Both the position numbers and the translations under genes were made by a program. The notes under the pieces were generated by a model that was not told the origin of the DNA, did not search any database, and worked only from the letters and a program-made list of their open reading frames with translations. From Amoebophrya sp. A120 (taxonomy: Eukaryota > Sar > Dinophyceae > Syndiniales > Amoebophryaceae): a stretch of DNA of 64,000 bases. Shown in pieces: positions 10,687-20,911 of this stretch. Within the stretch, counting starts at the first letter, position 1; the number at the start of each line of letters is the position of its first letter. The stretch lies in contig CAJINV010000002.1 in NCBI GenBank assembly GCA_905178155.1, forward strand, positions 13,088,480 through 13,152,479. The letters are read 5' to 3'.

Positions 10687-11661
10687 ATGCCGACGCTTTG
10701 CAGTCGGAAGAAGTTTGCAGCGGTGATGGTTTGCCTCCAGCAATATTGTCACGCCGGTCAGCCACAACAAAAGTGCCGGCCTCTTCCAAATAAGTCGTTG
10801 CCAGTCCAGCGAGCAGAGTGCTGCGCGGACGGCTCCGACGGGGAGACGACGGGACACAGCTGCGCCTCCGACCTGGAAGAGGGTGCCCCGCCGGAGGAAT
10901 CGGACAACGGCTGGAGAATGGCGGTGAACGGCTCAGGCGGCGGCTCAGCCAGCAAGAGTGGGGCCGAGCCAATTGCTCAGGAGAGCGAGGCTCTTGAGAC
11001 GTTGAACAGAGCAGTGACTCCAGAAAAGCGAAACCGTCTGGAAATCGAAAACTCGTGCCGCAACGAAGAGAGCGTGGACCTCTGTCGCCAGCAAGCGGGG
11101 GCCGAGCGTGCTTTGGCTGCAAAGAAAAGATCCGATGAAAAAACACAGCAAGTGAGAGTGAGGCATGAAACGCTGTATAATTCACAAAAGAATGAAAGCA
11201 CCGATATAGAGGCAGAACTAAAGCAGCAAAGCGAAAGAGAAGAGGACGCGGAACTGGGGCACAGCGGATACTGTCCCCTTAACCTTGACAGTAAGCTGCC
11301 GCTTCTGTCTAGTCACGCAATGGCGAAGAGGATGCTGAAGCTGAATGGACATGAGGCAAAAGTCTGGGTCTCGAGTCGCAAAACAACTGACGCTGAGCGA
11401 GGCATCCCTTATGCTGATGAAAACGAGCAAGTCTCCTACCGTGCAATGTTGCGATCCCGTAACAAGTTTTACCGATTGGTTGAGCTTGTCTGCAAGGCCT
11501 GCGAATTCACCTTCCGCTTTACCTTCGAAACGGATTTCGCGCCGGATGAGGTTTTCAAAAAAAAGCTGTTTGGATTGCATGACAAAGAAGCTAGAGTCAG
11601 ATACCGAGCCGATCAACATAAGTTCCAGGAAGAGGTTTTGCTTTTATCCATAGAATATTAG
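10687..11661 (+). CDS. Hypothetical charged protein, 324 aa
   Basis: A single ATG-to-TAA frame. The N-terminus is Cys/Gln-rich. The middle (about residues 90-190) is strongly charged with Glu/Lys/Arg and Gln and likely helical or coiled-coil. The last about 110 residues look globular, with aromatic residues and two Cys (LVELVCKACEFTFRF). I do not recognise a family. No splice site is needed, although the exon could be part of a longer gene. It lies between non-coding stretches of about 2.4 and 1.2 kb. Confidence 0.5.
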   Translation: MPTLCSRKKFAAVMVCLQQYCHAGQPQQKCRPLPNKSLPVQRAECCADGSDGETTGHSCASDLEEGAPPEESDNGWRMAVNGSGGGSASKSGAEPIAQESEALETLNRAVTPEKRNRLEIENSCRNEESVDLCRQQAGAERALAAKKRSDEKTQQVRVRHETLYNSQKNESTDIEAELKQQSEREEDAELGHSGYCPLNLDSKLPLLSSHAMAKRMLKLNGHEAKVWVSSRKTTDAERGIPYADENEQVSYRAMLRSRNKFYRLVELVCKACEFTFRFTFETDFAPDEVFKKKLFGLHDKEARVRYRADQHKFQEEVLLLSIEY

Positions 11662-12907
11662 AACGCACTTGGGGAAAACATATAAAACATATTTGAGGCC
11701 TAGGACTATACAGAAAATGTATATCCCGCCACAAAGCTCGCGACGTTTTCTTTCCATCACGATGCAATTTACACCACATGGGTGACTGTGCTAATTTCAA
11801 CCAGCGCAAGAATTTTTTTTTGAGTGTCGACACAAAGAATGTGAATCAGGACAAGCTGCAAAACGTACTGGCTTGGAGAAACCTGACGACTTCAGAAGTT
11901 CTGCAAGATCCGTCATGAAAGGGAGGCTCTTTCCAGGCAATTTGTTGGCATATGAGAGCGCATTGTCATCTTTTGGTCGGTAACGTCTCATCACGCTTGC
12001 GAGTGGTCGTGCATCTGCATTCGACTTCGGTCATTACATCGATACGAAAACGCAAAAAGATCCATGATCTCCCAATGGAAACTCACAGAAAATATATATC
12101 TCATGCGAAGGCACGTCCGCAACCGCAACCTCCGCACAAGTAAAGCCAGTATCGCACGAACGAACCAGCGACAAGTCAAAACGAAAGAAAAGTTCAGATA
12201 CAAAGATCTAGAGGTAGAAAACAAGGAGCTGCATCAAGATGCAAAAGTACAATTGGAATGGTCAGGGTCGTCGACTATCGATACTTGCCGAGCAGCCTCT
12301 ATCTTCGATTAAAGATCGCACGCGGACCTGCCGTCGCGTGCTGACGTGTTGAAAATTCTCAAACTTTCCTTCTTGTTGTACTGATTCCTTGTTGTACAAT
12401 TTACGTACTTGTGCTGAACTAATCTATCAAAACAACCAAAAAGACAAACATAATATGAATTTATAATTTGTGGCCTTTTGTTGGAATGAGTACGAGCAGC
12501 AGTATTCCTCAATTGCTCGCATTGGCGACAAACTTCTATGCACAGTGTTTGTCTCTATGGTGATGATATCACCAACATCTATAATTCTGGCCGACGAAGG
12601 TTCTCTTTTAATTGGGGAGTCGGCATATACATAAATATACTTGTCTCCTGATACTGATACTCAGTCAAACTCATACTGGGAATCGGCATGTACTCCTGAT
12701 ATTGATATCTGTCTCGTAAGCCAATAAGTATTCAGTATTCATTTCACTTCCTTGTGTATTGCGTTTACTTTGGAAGTAGATGTGCCGACCATTAAAGACG
12801 TGTAGTTTGTGCACAGCTAACAATGTAGTTAGTAAAACAGGACACTGGTGTCTTCCAGCAGGGCCGTGCCACTTCTGAGAAGAAACAAGAGTAGCAGTGG
12901 GTCTCAC
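11662..12907 (+). other. Intergenic; only a weak small ORF
   Basis: AT-rich sequence. A Lys/Arg-rich 82-codon ORF at 12064-12312 has an ATG but nothing else in its favour. The stretch contains a diverged tandem repeat near 12.6-12.7 kb. Confidence 0.5.
12617..12712. repeat. Two diverged copies of a TCGGCAT...CTCCTGATA motif
   Basis: GTCGGCAT ... CTCCTGATACTGATACTC is followed about 60 bp later by ATCGGCATGTACTCCTGATATTGATATC. The copies differ by an internal length change. Confidence 0.6.
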
Positions 12908-13442
12908 ATGCGGCCATCAGCTACCGGAGACGAACTTAGCCGTGAGCGGATCTGGGTAAATTCGTCTTCGCAAGGGAACTATGGAACACGCCTCGAGCGC
13001 GCGCGGGCTCCAGGGAAGGACTGGCAGACCAGCTGGACCGCCACCATGGAAGAACCCTGGGCCAGGCGGTCTACGGCACATGAAGGCTACATCAAGGGTC
13101 GCACGACGGACGAATCCTGCCCACAACGTATGGAACGCCTAGAGGGCTACACCAAGGGTCGCACGACAGACGAATCCTGCCCACCACGTAGAGAATGCAT
13201 AGGACAAGGCTACACCAAGGGTCGCACGACGGAGGAGTCAGGCCCACCTCGTAGGGAACGCAGGGAGGGCTACACCAAGGGTCGAACGACGAAAGAATCT
13301 TGCGATAGGGGACGAATTGCCCCAGAATGTTATGCTAGAGAACTTGCGACGGAGAAGCACCTGGTCAACGGGAGCGCCACAAAATCACCCGCGATTTCTG
13401 CCAGAGATGGTTCGTTTGTGGTTGGTGAGCTGCTCGGGCGCG
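12908..13442 (+). CDS. Mps1/TTK-like kinase, exon 1 (N-terminal repeats and start of P-loop)
   Basis: The first in-frame ATG is 12908, although the frame is open upstream to at least 12848, after an acceptor-like TTCCAG. Residues about 60-135 are four tandem repeats of about 20 residues built on GYTKGRTTDESCPPRRE, basic and probably unstructured. The exon ends with GSFVVGELLGRG. Splicing at 13442/13443 (GTGGTA) to 13856 restores LGRGSGQVYRV, a textbook glycine-rich loop (GxGxxG). Mps1/TTK kinases act at kinetochores in the spindle checkpoint. That role is inferred from similarity of the kinase domain only. Confidence 0.7.
13081..13310 (+). repeat. Four tandem 60-66 bp coding repeats (KGRTT motif)
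   Basis: Units begin near 13081, 13141, 13207 and 13267, each containing GGCTACACCAAGGGTCGCAC with few changes. Unit lengths are multiples of three, so the frame is kept. Confidence 0.85.
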
Positions 13443-13855
13443 GTGGTACGGAAATCCTAAATTGATGTTTTAGTTGTGGACTAAAAACTCGGGCAACATT
13501 TTTTCTTTACGATAGATACAGCCATCAGCTCTTCTCGGAAAGCAAGAAGGAAAGAAGCAATGCTCTGCTTTCTAAACCTTGATGTACGACACCCCATCTC
13601 CGAAATCTATCATGGGAATTTGTTTCGTAGGCCCGTGTTTTGACTTTCTGTAACTCCGACAGGCAGCGCAGCTATTGATTTCTGTACATGCAGGTCGTGC
13701 ACACTGCGCAATGACAGGCCACTTGCATTCGTAAATGAATCCGTTAGTTACTGAATTCTCATCGAAATCGAAGCCGCCGGCCAGCACATCAGGCCAGTGT
13801 AGCAGGTGATATTTACGCACTTCTTGACCGTACTTTTCTCCTCAACACAATTCAG
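13443..13855 (+). other. Kinase intron 1
   Basis: GTGGTA at 13443 and ...AATTCAG ending 13855, 413 bp. The junction falls inside a glycine codon of the P-loop and is fixed by homology. Imperfect inverted repeats lie near the ends: CCTAAATTGATGTTTTAG at 13456 against CCTCAACACAATTCAGG at 13840. Confidence 0.75.
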
Positions 13856-14172
13856 GTTCTGGACAAGTTTATCGCGTCACAGACAAAAACGGAATTGATT
13901 ATGCCCTCAAACTCGTGACTGCGACGCGGAAGGAGAGTTTGCAGAAACTTCAAGCCGAAGTGGCGCTTCTGAGGCAGCTGTCGTCAGGGCGATCGTGTCT
14001 TCTCGACAGACCTACTGTACAGGAAGAGCCGGATAAGAAGAGCACCGGAACGAGCTCTTCCGGCTCACATCAAGGACCGCGACGCGCTGGGCCGCGATAC
14101 TCGACCGGCTGTCCTGTCGTGCACTGTTATGCAGCTGCTGAGCCCCCTAATTACAACCTCCAAATAGTGTAA
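13856..14172 (+). CDS. Mps1/TTK-like kinase, exon 2 (N-lobe)
   Basis: Reads SGQVYRVTDKNGIDYALKLV, with the VAIK-type lysine in YALKLV, then KLQAEVALLRQL, the C-helix with its conserved glutamate. A serine-rich loop insertion follows (about 13990-14110), then PVVHCYAAAEP. The exon end is not resolved; the frame closes at 14172 and the next exon is in place by 14412. Confidence 0.75.
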
Positions 14173-14411
14173 CTTGAACGCGTCTCATCCGAGCATGTGT
14201 GATAGGATGCTTAATGACCTATCAAAACGACTCTTCATTTAGGAGCGCTTTTTCATATCGTCCGATCAGTTTTACTTTTGCCTTCGCTCTTGCCGAGGAC
14301 TAGAATCATGATCAGAGGGACACTCAGTCCCGTTTCTATGTTTGTGATCAGTATTTTAAAAAAGGAACATTCCGTCCTGACCGTTCGTATCGCATCACGA
14401 GTGCGGATTAG

Positions 14412-14804
14412 CGGGCTCGCGTCCACAAAATCTACGACACCAGAATCGACTGGGCTCGACTGCAAATGTATTTTTTGATGGAGCTGGCTGATTGTGACTT
14501 CGACACGCTTCATAAACAGTTTTTCTCGGAGCGACGGAAACAAGATTTGGTGGCCGAGCGATGCGTTGATCATTCTACCCCCGGTCCCGAAATGGGAGAG
14601 GGAATGCCTTTTGAGATGATTGGCCAATACTGGGGCCAGATGATAGACGCTGTCGAGTACATTCATGCACAGAACATCATTCACTTCGACCTGAAGCCCG
14701 CAAACTTCCTGCTTTTCGAAAAAAAGCAGCGCGTAAAGCTTGCAGATTTCGGCCTGGCACAGATGCTGTACGAGGAGCAAACGCACATAAGCCGACATGG
14801 CCAG
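14412..14804 (+). CDS. Mps1/TTK-like kinase, exon 3 (hinge, catalytic loop, DFG)
   Basis: An acceptor TAG at 14409-14411 opens the frame. It contains VHKIYDTRIDWARLQMYF and LMELADCDFDTL (hinge), then AVEYIHAQNIIHFDLKPANF (catalytic loop with HFD in place of HRD; Mps1/TTK kinases have HSD here), then VKLADFGLAQ (DFG). The motif DLKPANFL is characteristic of the Mps1/TTK family. The exon ends at 14804 with CAG|GTACGG. Confidence 0.85.
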
Positions 14805-14981
14805 GTACGGTTATTATTTATTACCCCATGTGAGTGTCTTGCTATGTTCTATGTTAGTTTTTTATCGCCTAGTATAGCATCAAAACCTTGTTCCATCTGA
14901 TGTATGCTTGTCAAAGTTGTGTGTCGATCCTCCTCCCTCTCCAAGAATATAAATATAAGTGAGACACATTCTTTATCTCAG
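14805..14981 (+). other. Kinase intron (177 bp)
   Basis: GTACGG at 14805 and TTTATCTCAG ending 14981. Phase 0; the splice gives ...HISRHGQ-CGTFLYMAPEAF, the activation segment. Confidence 0.85.
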
Positions 14982-15155
14982 TGTGGCACCTTTCTGTACA
15001 TGGCTCCTGAAGCGTTTTACCAGGGGGATCAGTACGAACAGAGCATGAAGCTACGGTTTGGCGTTGACATCTGGTCACTGGGAATCATCCTGTATGCGAT
15101 GCTCTACGAACGCCCACCGCACTTCTGCCTTCTCAAGGACAGAAATACAGGATAG
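14982..15155 (+). CDS. Mps1/TTK-like kinase, exon 4 (APE to helix F)
   Basis: Reads CGTFLYMAPEAF (APE motif) then VDIWSLGIILYAMLYERPPHF (helix F with the conserved Asp and the YG.TPF-like stretch of TTK). The frame closes at 15155. The true donor is probably shortly after PPHF, since the next conserved segment resumes in the exon at 15545. Confidence 0.8.
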   Translation, partial: CGTFLYMAPEAFYQGDQYEQSMKLRFGVDIWSLGIILYAMLYERPPHFCLLKDRNTG

Positions 15156-15544
15156 GCGAAGAAACAAAAGTCTTCTGTTGCTCCCTTGCGTCGCAGCTGC
15201 GCGGCTACTTCAGTTGCTGCATATAGAAAAAATGACCTGCTACAGTTCCTGGAGCTGAGATGTAGTTCTTGTAGTATTCATTTCATTATAGTAGGTTACA
15301 GCAAATAGCCTTGACTACACTTGCTTGTGGCCGCTTCGGCTTGGGGTCCTGTGACTCTCTTGCACTGAAGATTCATTTTTATATTTGCGTAGTCAGGCTC
15401 CGCAAATGCTAGTCACTGAATGCAGCAGCGAGAAGGAAGATGCCTGAGATTCCCTCACGTGCACCCAGCACGAAAGTGTATGAAATGGCTCAGCAGCTTA
15501 AGCACGCATGGGACGTACAAGAAGCAACTTTTTTCCTTTAAAGA
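15156..15544 (+). other. Kinase intron, boundaries approximate
   Basis: No conserved kinase segment is found here. The 5' boundary may lie up to 40 bp earlier. Confidence 0.5.
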
Positions 15545-16612
15545 GAAAAGCCCGTGCCCTGCGGAATGAATCGGGTAATGTGCGCAATTTTGGATCCTTG
15601 TATGGAGATTCAGTACCCCGCCCAGAAGCATTTTTTTGATGTGCCTGTTTCCTCCAAGGTGTCGTCGCCTGCCTCTGAAGCTGAAGCACAAAGTAGCTCC
15701 GCACGAACGGCACGTCTGACGGAAACGTCTGAGCGTGAGGTAACTCTGCCGGAAATGGAATTAACCGAAGACCGATCTTCGTCTTCGTCGGCTTGCCCGC
15801 CGTGCCGTGCGCCTGAAGAGGACGTAGCGCGACAAGAGCACCTGATGTACCTTTTGCAAAGCTGCCTAGAACGAGATCTAGAGCAGCGCATTGACACGAT
15901 TTCGCTACAAGACGAGTCTTGCGCATTGTTTTCCTTCGATTGGCGCGGCCTCGCCGTTAGCGATCCACTGTGCTCAGGACCACCACTCCTTTCATTTCAA
16001 AAAGCAAAGACACGACCACTGCCGGGAAGTTTTGTCACCCTACTGCATCGCCCGCAGCATTCTTCGAAAAGTGCAGTCTCAACATTGCCCTCTGAGAACT
16101 GCACTACGACACAGACTCTCCCCAATGATGGCTTGCAATCATCGGCGAGTGCAGCAAGCAGCCTGGCATCGCATACAACGACTTGTAGAGCAACGCCGAT
16201 GAACGCAGCGACTCAGTATCGCGACGCCTGCTTCAGTGAAGTCATCGCGTGTTCTGCGAGCGAGGTCACATTTCAACTAAAGAACCCGGACAACGAATTG
16301 GGAAGGACACTAAATGAGAAAGTGCAACGCATTTTGCAGAAGACGCAGGAAGACGATGCGCGAGAATCTGGGTTCTTAATGAAGGATGGCGAAACTGTCC
16401 CTGATTTAGAAAGCAAGCTTGTCCACCACAAGAATTTTGCAGAGGTGCCCGGCAGGGCAGCATCTGTGCCGCCTCTGGTTGCCGACGACGCAGCGCTTTC
16501 AGGGGGCACAACATGTAAAGTGAGTGGCGACATTATCAACCTGCCTGCAACGGGTCTAGACGATCACGATGTTGCTCGCGCACCGGATAGGTGTACGCAG
16601 GAGAAATTTTGA
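15545..16612 (+). CDS. Mps1/TTK-like kinase, last exon and C-terminal extension
   Basis: VMCAILDPCMEIQYP matches the segment of TTK between helices G and H (AIIDP..EIEFP). After a low-complexity insertion of about 55 residues, LMYLLQSCLERDLEQRIDT supplies the final kinase helix with its conserved Arg. The remaining about 230 residues are Ser/Thr-rich, with no recognised domain. Stop TGA at 16610. The insertion between helices is unusual for the family. The long tail is of unknown function. Confidence 0.7.
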   Translation, partial: EKPVPCGMNRVMCAILDPCMEIQYPAQKHFFDVPVSSKVSSPASEAEAQSSSARTARLTETSEREVTLPEMELTEDRSSSSSACPPCRAPEEDVARQEHLMYLLQSCLERDLEQRIDTISLQDESCALFSFDWRGLAVSDPLCSGPPLLSFQKAKTRPLPGSFVTLLHRPQHSSKSAVSTLPSENCTTTQTLPNDGLQSSASAASSLASHTTTCRATPMNAATQYRDACFSEVIACSASEVTFQLKNPDNELGRTLNEKVQRILQKTQEDDARESGFLMKDGETVPDLESKLVHHKNFAEVPGRAASVPPLVADDAALSGGTTCKVSGDIINLPATGLDDHDVARAPDRCTQEKF

Positions 16613-17662
16613 TTGTACTTATTCGAAAAGTGCGGCTAGAGCCATACGTCTTTCTCACTAACATCGACATTCTGGATTGATAGTTTGAGAATATTTTCAA
16701 AAAGCGAGATTTTGGAGAATGTTTTGCATTGCGATAGATCAACATAAATATAATGTCGTGCATGGCTGTTTATCGCGTTCGGTTCTCGTTGCCAAATGCA
16801 TGCAATGCAAGACCTAGACCTTCGAGCGTGTCGGAAAGATTAGAAAAACGCTGTTACGCTCTGGACACTGCAACAAAGACTTTTGTAGCCGGAAGAAAAA
16901 TGAGAATGGCGGCGGCACAACAAACCCACGTCCTTCGAAGAGTTTTGCGGTCATACCTCTTCCGGACACCTTATCAAGCAGAGAACATTTTCATAGCGGA
17001 GCGATTTGCATTGCACTTTGCAGCTCGCTGCCCTTTTCAAAACTTGCATTCGTCTTACGTAGGCATGCTTGCCTGTAAGTAAGGGAAAGAGGCGAACAGA
17101 AATATTTTTCAGGGCTTCTGGGTGCAGCGCGTCGCTACTGGAGAGTCTATTCCATAGAAAAGAACTATCATAAGGAAGAATTGCGCTCCCCGCACTGAAA
17201 AAAAAAGAAATCATGTTCATTTGTGACAACTCCGGTCGTATTGAATGAAGGTAGTGCGAAAAATTTACGTTGCATGTTGTAACCAATTTGTATTGCTGTT
17301 TGTGGCGCAGCAGAGCTACAAGCCATGCCAAACTACAGGTACGCGCATGTATCCCTGCGCAGGCCTAGAAGCTACCTCCTGAACGCCAATTGTCTTTTTC
17401 CAATGCAACATGTCTTGTGAACATACATATCGCACCACACCGAGTGATTTTTTGAGCATGGGTAGGGCATTTTTTTCATTTTCATAAGATTGAGTTTATC
17501 CCTTTCCCTAGTCTCTGTTTGGTGTTTGCGCAGCAAGCAGAAATAAATGCATGCGCTGGGGCCGCGCGAGTGAGTAGGTGTGGGCGCCCGCACTATCAAT
17601 ACTGTATCTGTGTGTAGCGCAATTACTCATCACGCCGCGACGAAATTGCTTCTCAGCTATAG
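16613..17662 (+). other. Intergenic or 5' part of the next gene
   Basis: The exon at 17663 follows an acceptor (CTATAG) and has no start codon, so at least one 5' exon should lie here. An ORF at 16753-17082 starts with ATG (MSCMAVYRVRFSLPNACN) and is a candidate, but I could not match a donor phase. Confidence 0.4.
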
Positions 17663-20600
17663 GAGGATGGGTTGGCAGATGTGTGTGAAGCTCCGGGCGA
17701 TGATTACCCTTGTCCAATAGAGGCAGAACCCGGTGCCTCGGCGTGCGATACTACTGCGAAAATAGACGAAGACGCGACGCGTTTTGGAATCGACGACGCA
17801 GCAGCGACAACTGGCTCAGCGGTTTGGAGCACAATCGCCACTTTAGTTGGAACAGTCGGACTCCTCGCGGCATCAGGCGTCATTAGCTCTTTTGTCCCCT
17901 CAAATAGTGATCCGATCAGGCATAGCTCTGCTGGTGAGCCAGGTAGCGGAGTCGTAGCGTTGCCTCCACAAAGCGTCTTTGGTGGGGGCGATGACGACAG
18001 GGGGCACACTAACTGGCTTACGAATTCCGATCCAGAGCCGTCTGGTCGTCTTGACGTCTCAAGCATACCGCGGGCAGTTACTACAACGAATGTAACTCCA
18101 GCACCGCCTGTTGCAGTGGCGGGCATAGAGCACCATGGTGGGAGTGACGATGACAGGGGGCACACCGGCTGGCTTACGAATACTAATATGGGGCCGCCTG
18201 GTCTTGCCGTCTCAAGCGCACCACCGGCAGTGGCTACAGCAAGTGTAGTAACTCCCGCCCAGCCTGTTGCAGTAACGGGGCCTGACTTGCACGAGGCCCA
18301 GCATCAAGAGCACCATGGTAGGAGTGACGATGACAGGGGGCATACCGACTCCTGGCTTACGAATACTAATATGGGGCCGTCTGGTCTTGCCGTCTCAAGC
18401 GCACCACCGGCAGTGGCTACAGCAAGTGTAGTAACTCCAGCCCAGCCTGATGCAGTGACTGTGACGGGGACTGACTTGCATGAGGCTCAGCATCAAGAGC
18501 ACCATGGTGGGAGTGACGATGACAGGGGGCACACTGACTTGCTTACGAATTCTAATGTGGGGCCGTCTGGTCTTGCCGTCTCAAGCGCACCACCGGCAGT
18601 GGCTACAGCAAGTGTAGTAACTCCAGCCCAGCCTGATGCAGTGACTGTGACGGGGACTGACTTGCATGAGGCTCCGCATCAAGATCACCATGGTGGGAGT
18701 GACGATGACAGGGGGCGCACTGACTTGCTTACGAATTCTAATGTGGGGCCGTCTGGTCTTGCCGCCTCAAGCGCACCGCTGGCAGTGGCTACAGCAAGTG
18801 TAGTAACTCCAGCCCAGCCTGATGCAGTGACTGTGACGGGGACTGACTTGCATGAGGCTCAGCATCAAGAGCACCACGGTGGGAGTGACGATGACAGGGG
18901 GCACACTGACTTGCTTACGAATTCTAATGTGGGGCCGTCTGGTCTTGCCGCCTCAAGCGCACCGCTGGCAGTGGCTACAGCAAGTGTAACTCGAGCCCAG
19001 CGTGTGGCAGTGACGGGGCCTGACTTACACGAGGCCCAGCATCAAGAGCACCATGGTGGGAGGGACAATCATGACAGCGGGCACACTAACTGGCTTACGA
19101 GTTCTAATATGGGGCCGTCTGGTCTTGCCGTCTCAGGCGCACCTTTGGCAGTGGCTACAGCAAGTGCAAACCCAGCCTCTGCAGTGGCGGCCATTGACTT
19201 GCACGAGGCCCAGGTCCAACAGACACAGACGCAAAATACTCAGCAGCAGCCCCAGCAACAAGCCAATGTGGAGCAGCGGGCACAGCAACAAGCCATTTCG
19301 CAGCAGGCCCAGCGTCAGCCGCAGGGACCGCAGCAGGCTTCGTTGTTGGTGGCTCAGCGACAGCAGTTGGCACAGCAACAAGGCACCTTGGAGCAGCCCG
19401 CCGAGGAGGGGCGCGGGACGGAGCGACAGCTACAGCACCACACACAGCACGACGCTACGTCGCACGCGAGTCCACGCCAGCAGCTGGCACAGCCGCAACT
19501 CACGTTGGAGCAGCCCGCCGCTCACGAGACAGAGCGACGGATCCAGCTCCAGACACCGCATAACCAGCAGACCGCGGAGGCGGATGGGGCCCAGATGCTG
19601 GAGCAAGAAACTCAGCACCTAGGGAGAACGCGTAGCCAGCCAACCGCAGAAGAGCAGGCGGAGCGACAGCTCCCGCAGCAGGCCTCAACGCACGACCAGG
19701 TCCGAACTCAGAACACCGAGACCGACGACCCAACGAAGCAAAGCCTCCAGCTACATGTCCCGCCGTTGTATGACGAACAGCAACAGCTGCAAAATCAACA
19801 GACACGACAGCAACGCCAGACATTGCAGCTTCAGGAACAACCTTCGCCCGATGGTCGCGCAACAAACAAAGATGTGTCAGGCCCTTCAGCATTCACCACG
19901 TCGGCGTGGTCGTTCGATGCCGCGCCAATTGCAGGAGAGGCCTCCCGCCAGGCAAGCGGCCCCTATCGCGCCTTCGCAAGTCAGCTAGCCCCGTGTGTGG
20001 CAGCCATTATTTCGGATACTGCCGGCTCTACTGCTCGTAGTGGCACGAGTAACCAGAGAACACAGGAATCCGTCGGGGTGCCCCACTTGAGCGAAGATGC
20101 TTTAAGTGCAGTGGTTCGAACAGCGTTGACCGGCACGACTACTATCGTGCCAGACCAGCTTGAATCGCCGGCGACACAATACACCACGCTTTCGGAGCTC
20201 GCTCATCAAGCCGAGGTGCAGAAGAGCATAGCGCAGTTTGAGCTCAAGAGGAAAGAAGCAGAAGATCGCTGGAATGAACGTTTCGAGCTCGAAGAAGCAA
20301 GACATGCGCGCGTTGACGCGGAGCTCGAGGAAGAAAGGAGCGACAACATAAAAGCACGAGACCAGCGGCGACAGGAGCTCGCCGCCGAAAAGTCCCGCTA
20401 TGAAGATGTAGAGCGATCGCTGGAAGCGGAAAGGGATAGCGTGAGGCGTCGGCGCCTCCGCGAGAGGGAGGAGATATGCACAAAAATTGCGGAGGCGACT
20501 GCGCAAAAACGTGATCGTTTCCTTTCTTGTAGCAGCCTCAGGGAAGAAAACCGAAGTATCAGGAAAAGAACCCGCAAGAGACGAAGCGAACTTGCAGAAT

Positions 20601-20911
20601 TAAAGCAGGAGACTCAGGATCTGGACCGCGAAATTGGCGAGTTAGAGAGGCAGGGACAGGAACTGGACCAAGAGAGCGCGCATTTGGAACGAGAAATCTT
20701 CGTTGCTGAGTTGGCAGCCGAAGAAGAGGAACGCCTTGCACGCGAGGCCACGTCAGCGCGCGAGCAGCGGGAGCAGCGAAAACGTGAACAGGAGGAAGCA
20801 CAAAGAGACCGCGAAGCAGCGGAGGCCCAACAGCGCGAAGAAGCAGAGCCAGCGGCAGCTCGGCAGCGGGCCGCCGATTCCGTTCCGGAGAGAGAAACTC
20901 CCCTGAGATGA
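17663..20911 (+). CDS. Repeat, Gln-rich and coiled-coil protein (large exon)
   Basis: The frame opens after TAG (17660-17662) with EDGLADVCEAPGDD and runs 1,082 codons to TGA. In order: an acidic N-terminus; one hydrophobic segment, WSTIATLVGTVGLLAASGVI (about residues 53-75), likely membrane-spanning; seven repeats of about 62 residues (17979-19200) with the core HHGGSDDDRGHTDLLTNSN; a Gln-rich stretch (19215-19860); then about 230 residues of Glu/Arg-rich coiled coil (20190-20880) with ERLAREATSAREQREQRKRE. No family recognised. The layout suggests a membrane-anchored or secreted rod-like structural protein. The coiled-coil end is closely related to the exon at 27012 and more loosely to the gene at 22.5-25 kb, so this is one member of a local family. 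Confidence 0.7.
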   Translation, partial: EDGLADVCEAPGDDYPCPIEAEPGASACDTTAKIDEDATRFGIDDAAATTGSAVWSTIATLVGTVGLLAASGVISSFVPSNSDPIRHSSAGEPGSGVVALPPQSVFGGGDDDRGHTNWLTNSDPEPSGRLDVSSIPRAVTTTNVTPAPPVAVAGIEHHGGSDDDRGHTGWLTNTNMGPPGLAVSSAPPAVATASVVTPAQPVAVTGPDLHEAQHQEHHGRSDDDRGHTDSWLTNTNMGPSGLAVSSAPPAVATASVVTPAQPDAVTVTGTDLHEAQHQEHHGGSDDDRGHTDLLTNSNVGPSGLAVSSAPPAVATASVVTPAQPDAVTVTGTDLHEAPHQDHHGGSDDDRGRTDLLTNSNVGPSGLAASSAPLAVATASVVTPAQPDAVTVTGTDLHEAQHQEHHGGSDDDRGHTDLLTNSNVGPSGLAASSAPLAVATASVTRAQRVAVTGPDLHEAQHQEHHGGRDNHDSGHTNWLTSSNMGPSGLAVSGAPLAVATASANPASAVAAIDLHEAQVQQTQTQNTQQQPQQQANVEQRAQQQAISQQAQRQPQGPQQASLLVAQRQQLAQQQGTLEQPAEEGRGTERQLQHHTQHDATSHASPRQQLAQPQLTLEQPAAHETERRIQLQTPHNQQTAEADGAQMLEQETQHLGRTRSQPTAEEQAERQLPQQASTHDQVRTQNTETDDPTKQSLQLHVPPLYDEQQQLQNQQTRQQRQTLQLQEQPSPDGRATNKDVSGPSAFTTSAWSFDAAPIAGEASRQASGPYRAFASQLAPCVAAIISDTAGSTARSGTSNQRTQESVGVPHLSEDALSAVVRTALTGTTTIVPDQLESPATQYTTLSELAHQAEVQKSIAQFELKRKEAEDRWNERFELEEARHARVDAELEEERSDNIKARDQRRQELAAEKSRYEDVERSLEAERDSVRRRRLREREEICTKIAEATAQKRDRFLSCSSLREENRSIRKRTRKRRSELAELKQETQDLDREIGELERQGQELDQESAHLEREIFVAELAAEEEERLAREATSAREQREQRKREQEEAQRDREAAEAQQREEAEPAAARQRAADSVPERETPLR
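17979..19200 (+). repeat. Seven tandem coding repeats of 156-189 bp
   Basis: Units start near 17979, 18137, 18317, 18506, 18692, 18879 and 19055. The central units are almost identical at DNA level, which points to recent expansion or homogenisation. All length differences keep the frame. Confidence 0.9.
20201..20880 (+). repeat. Duplicated coiled-coil coding segment, copy 1
   Basis: Matches 27185-27770 with about the same order of motifs (GAAGATCGCTGGAA, GAGCTCGCCGCCGAA/GAGCTCGCTGCTGAA, CAGGATCTGGACCGCGAA). Copy 1 has small extra segments. Confidence 0.8.
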
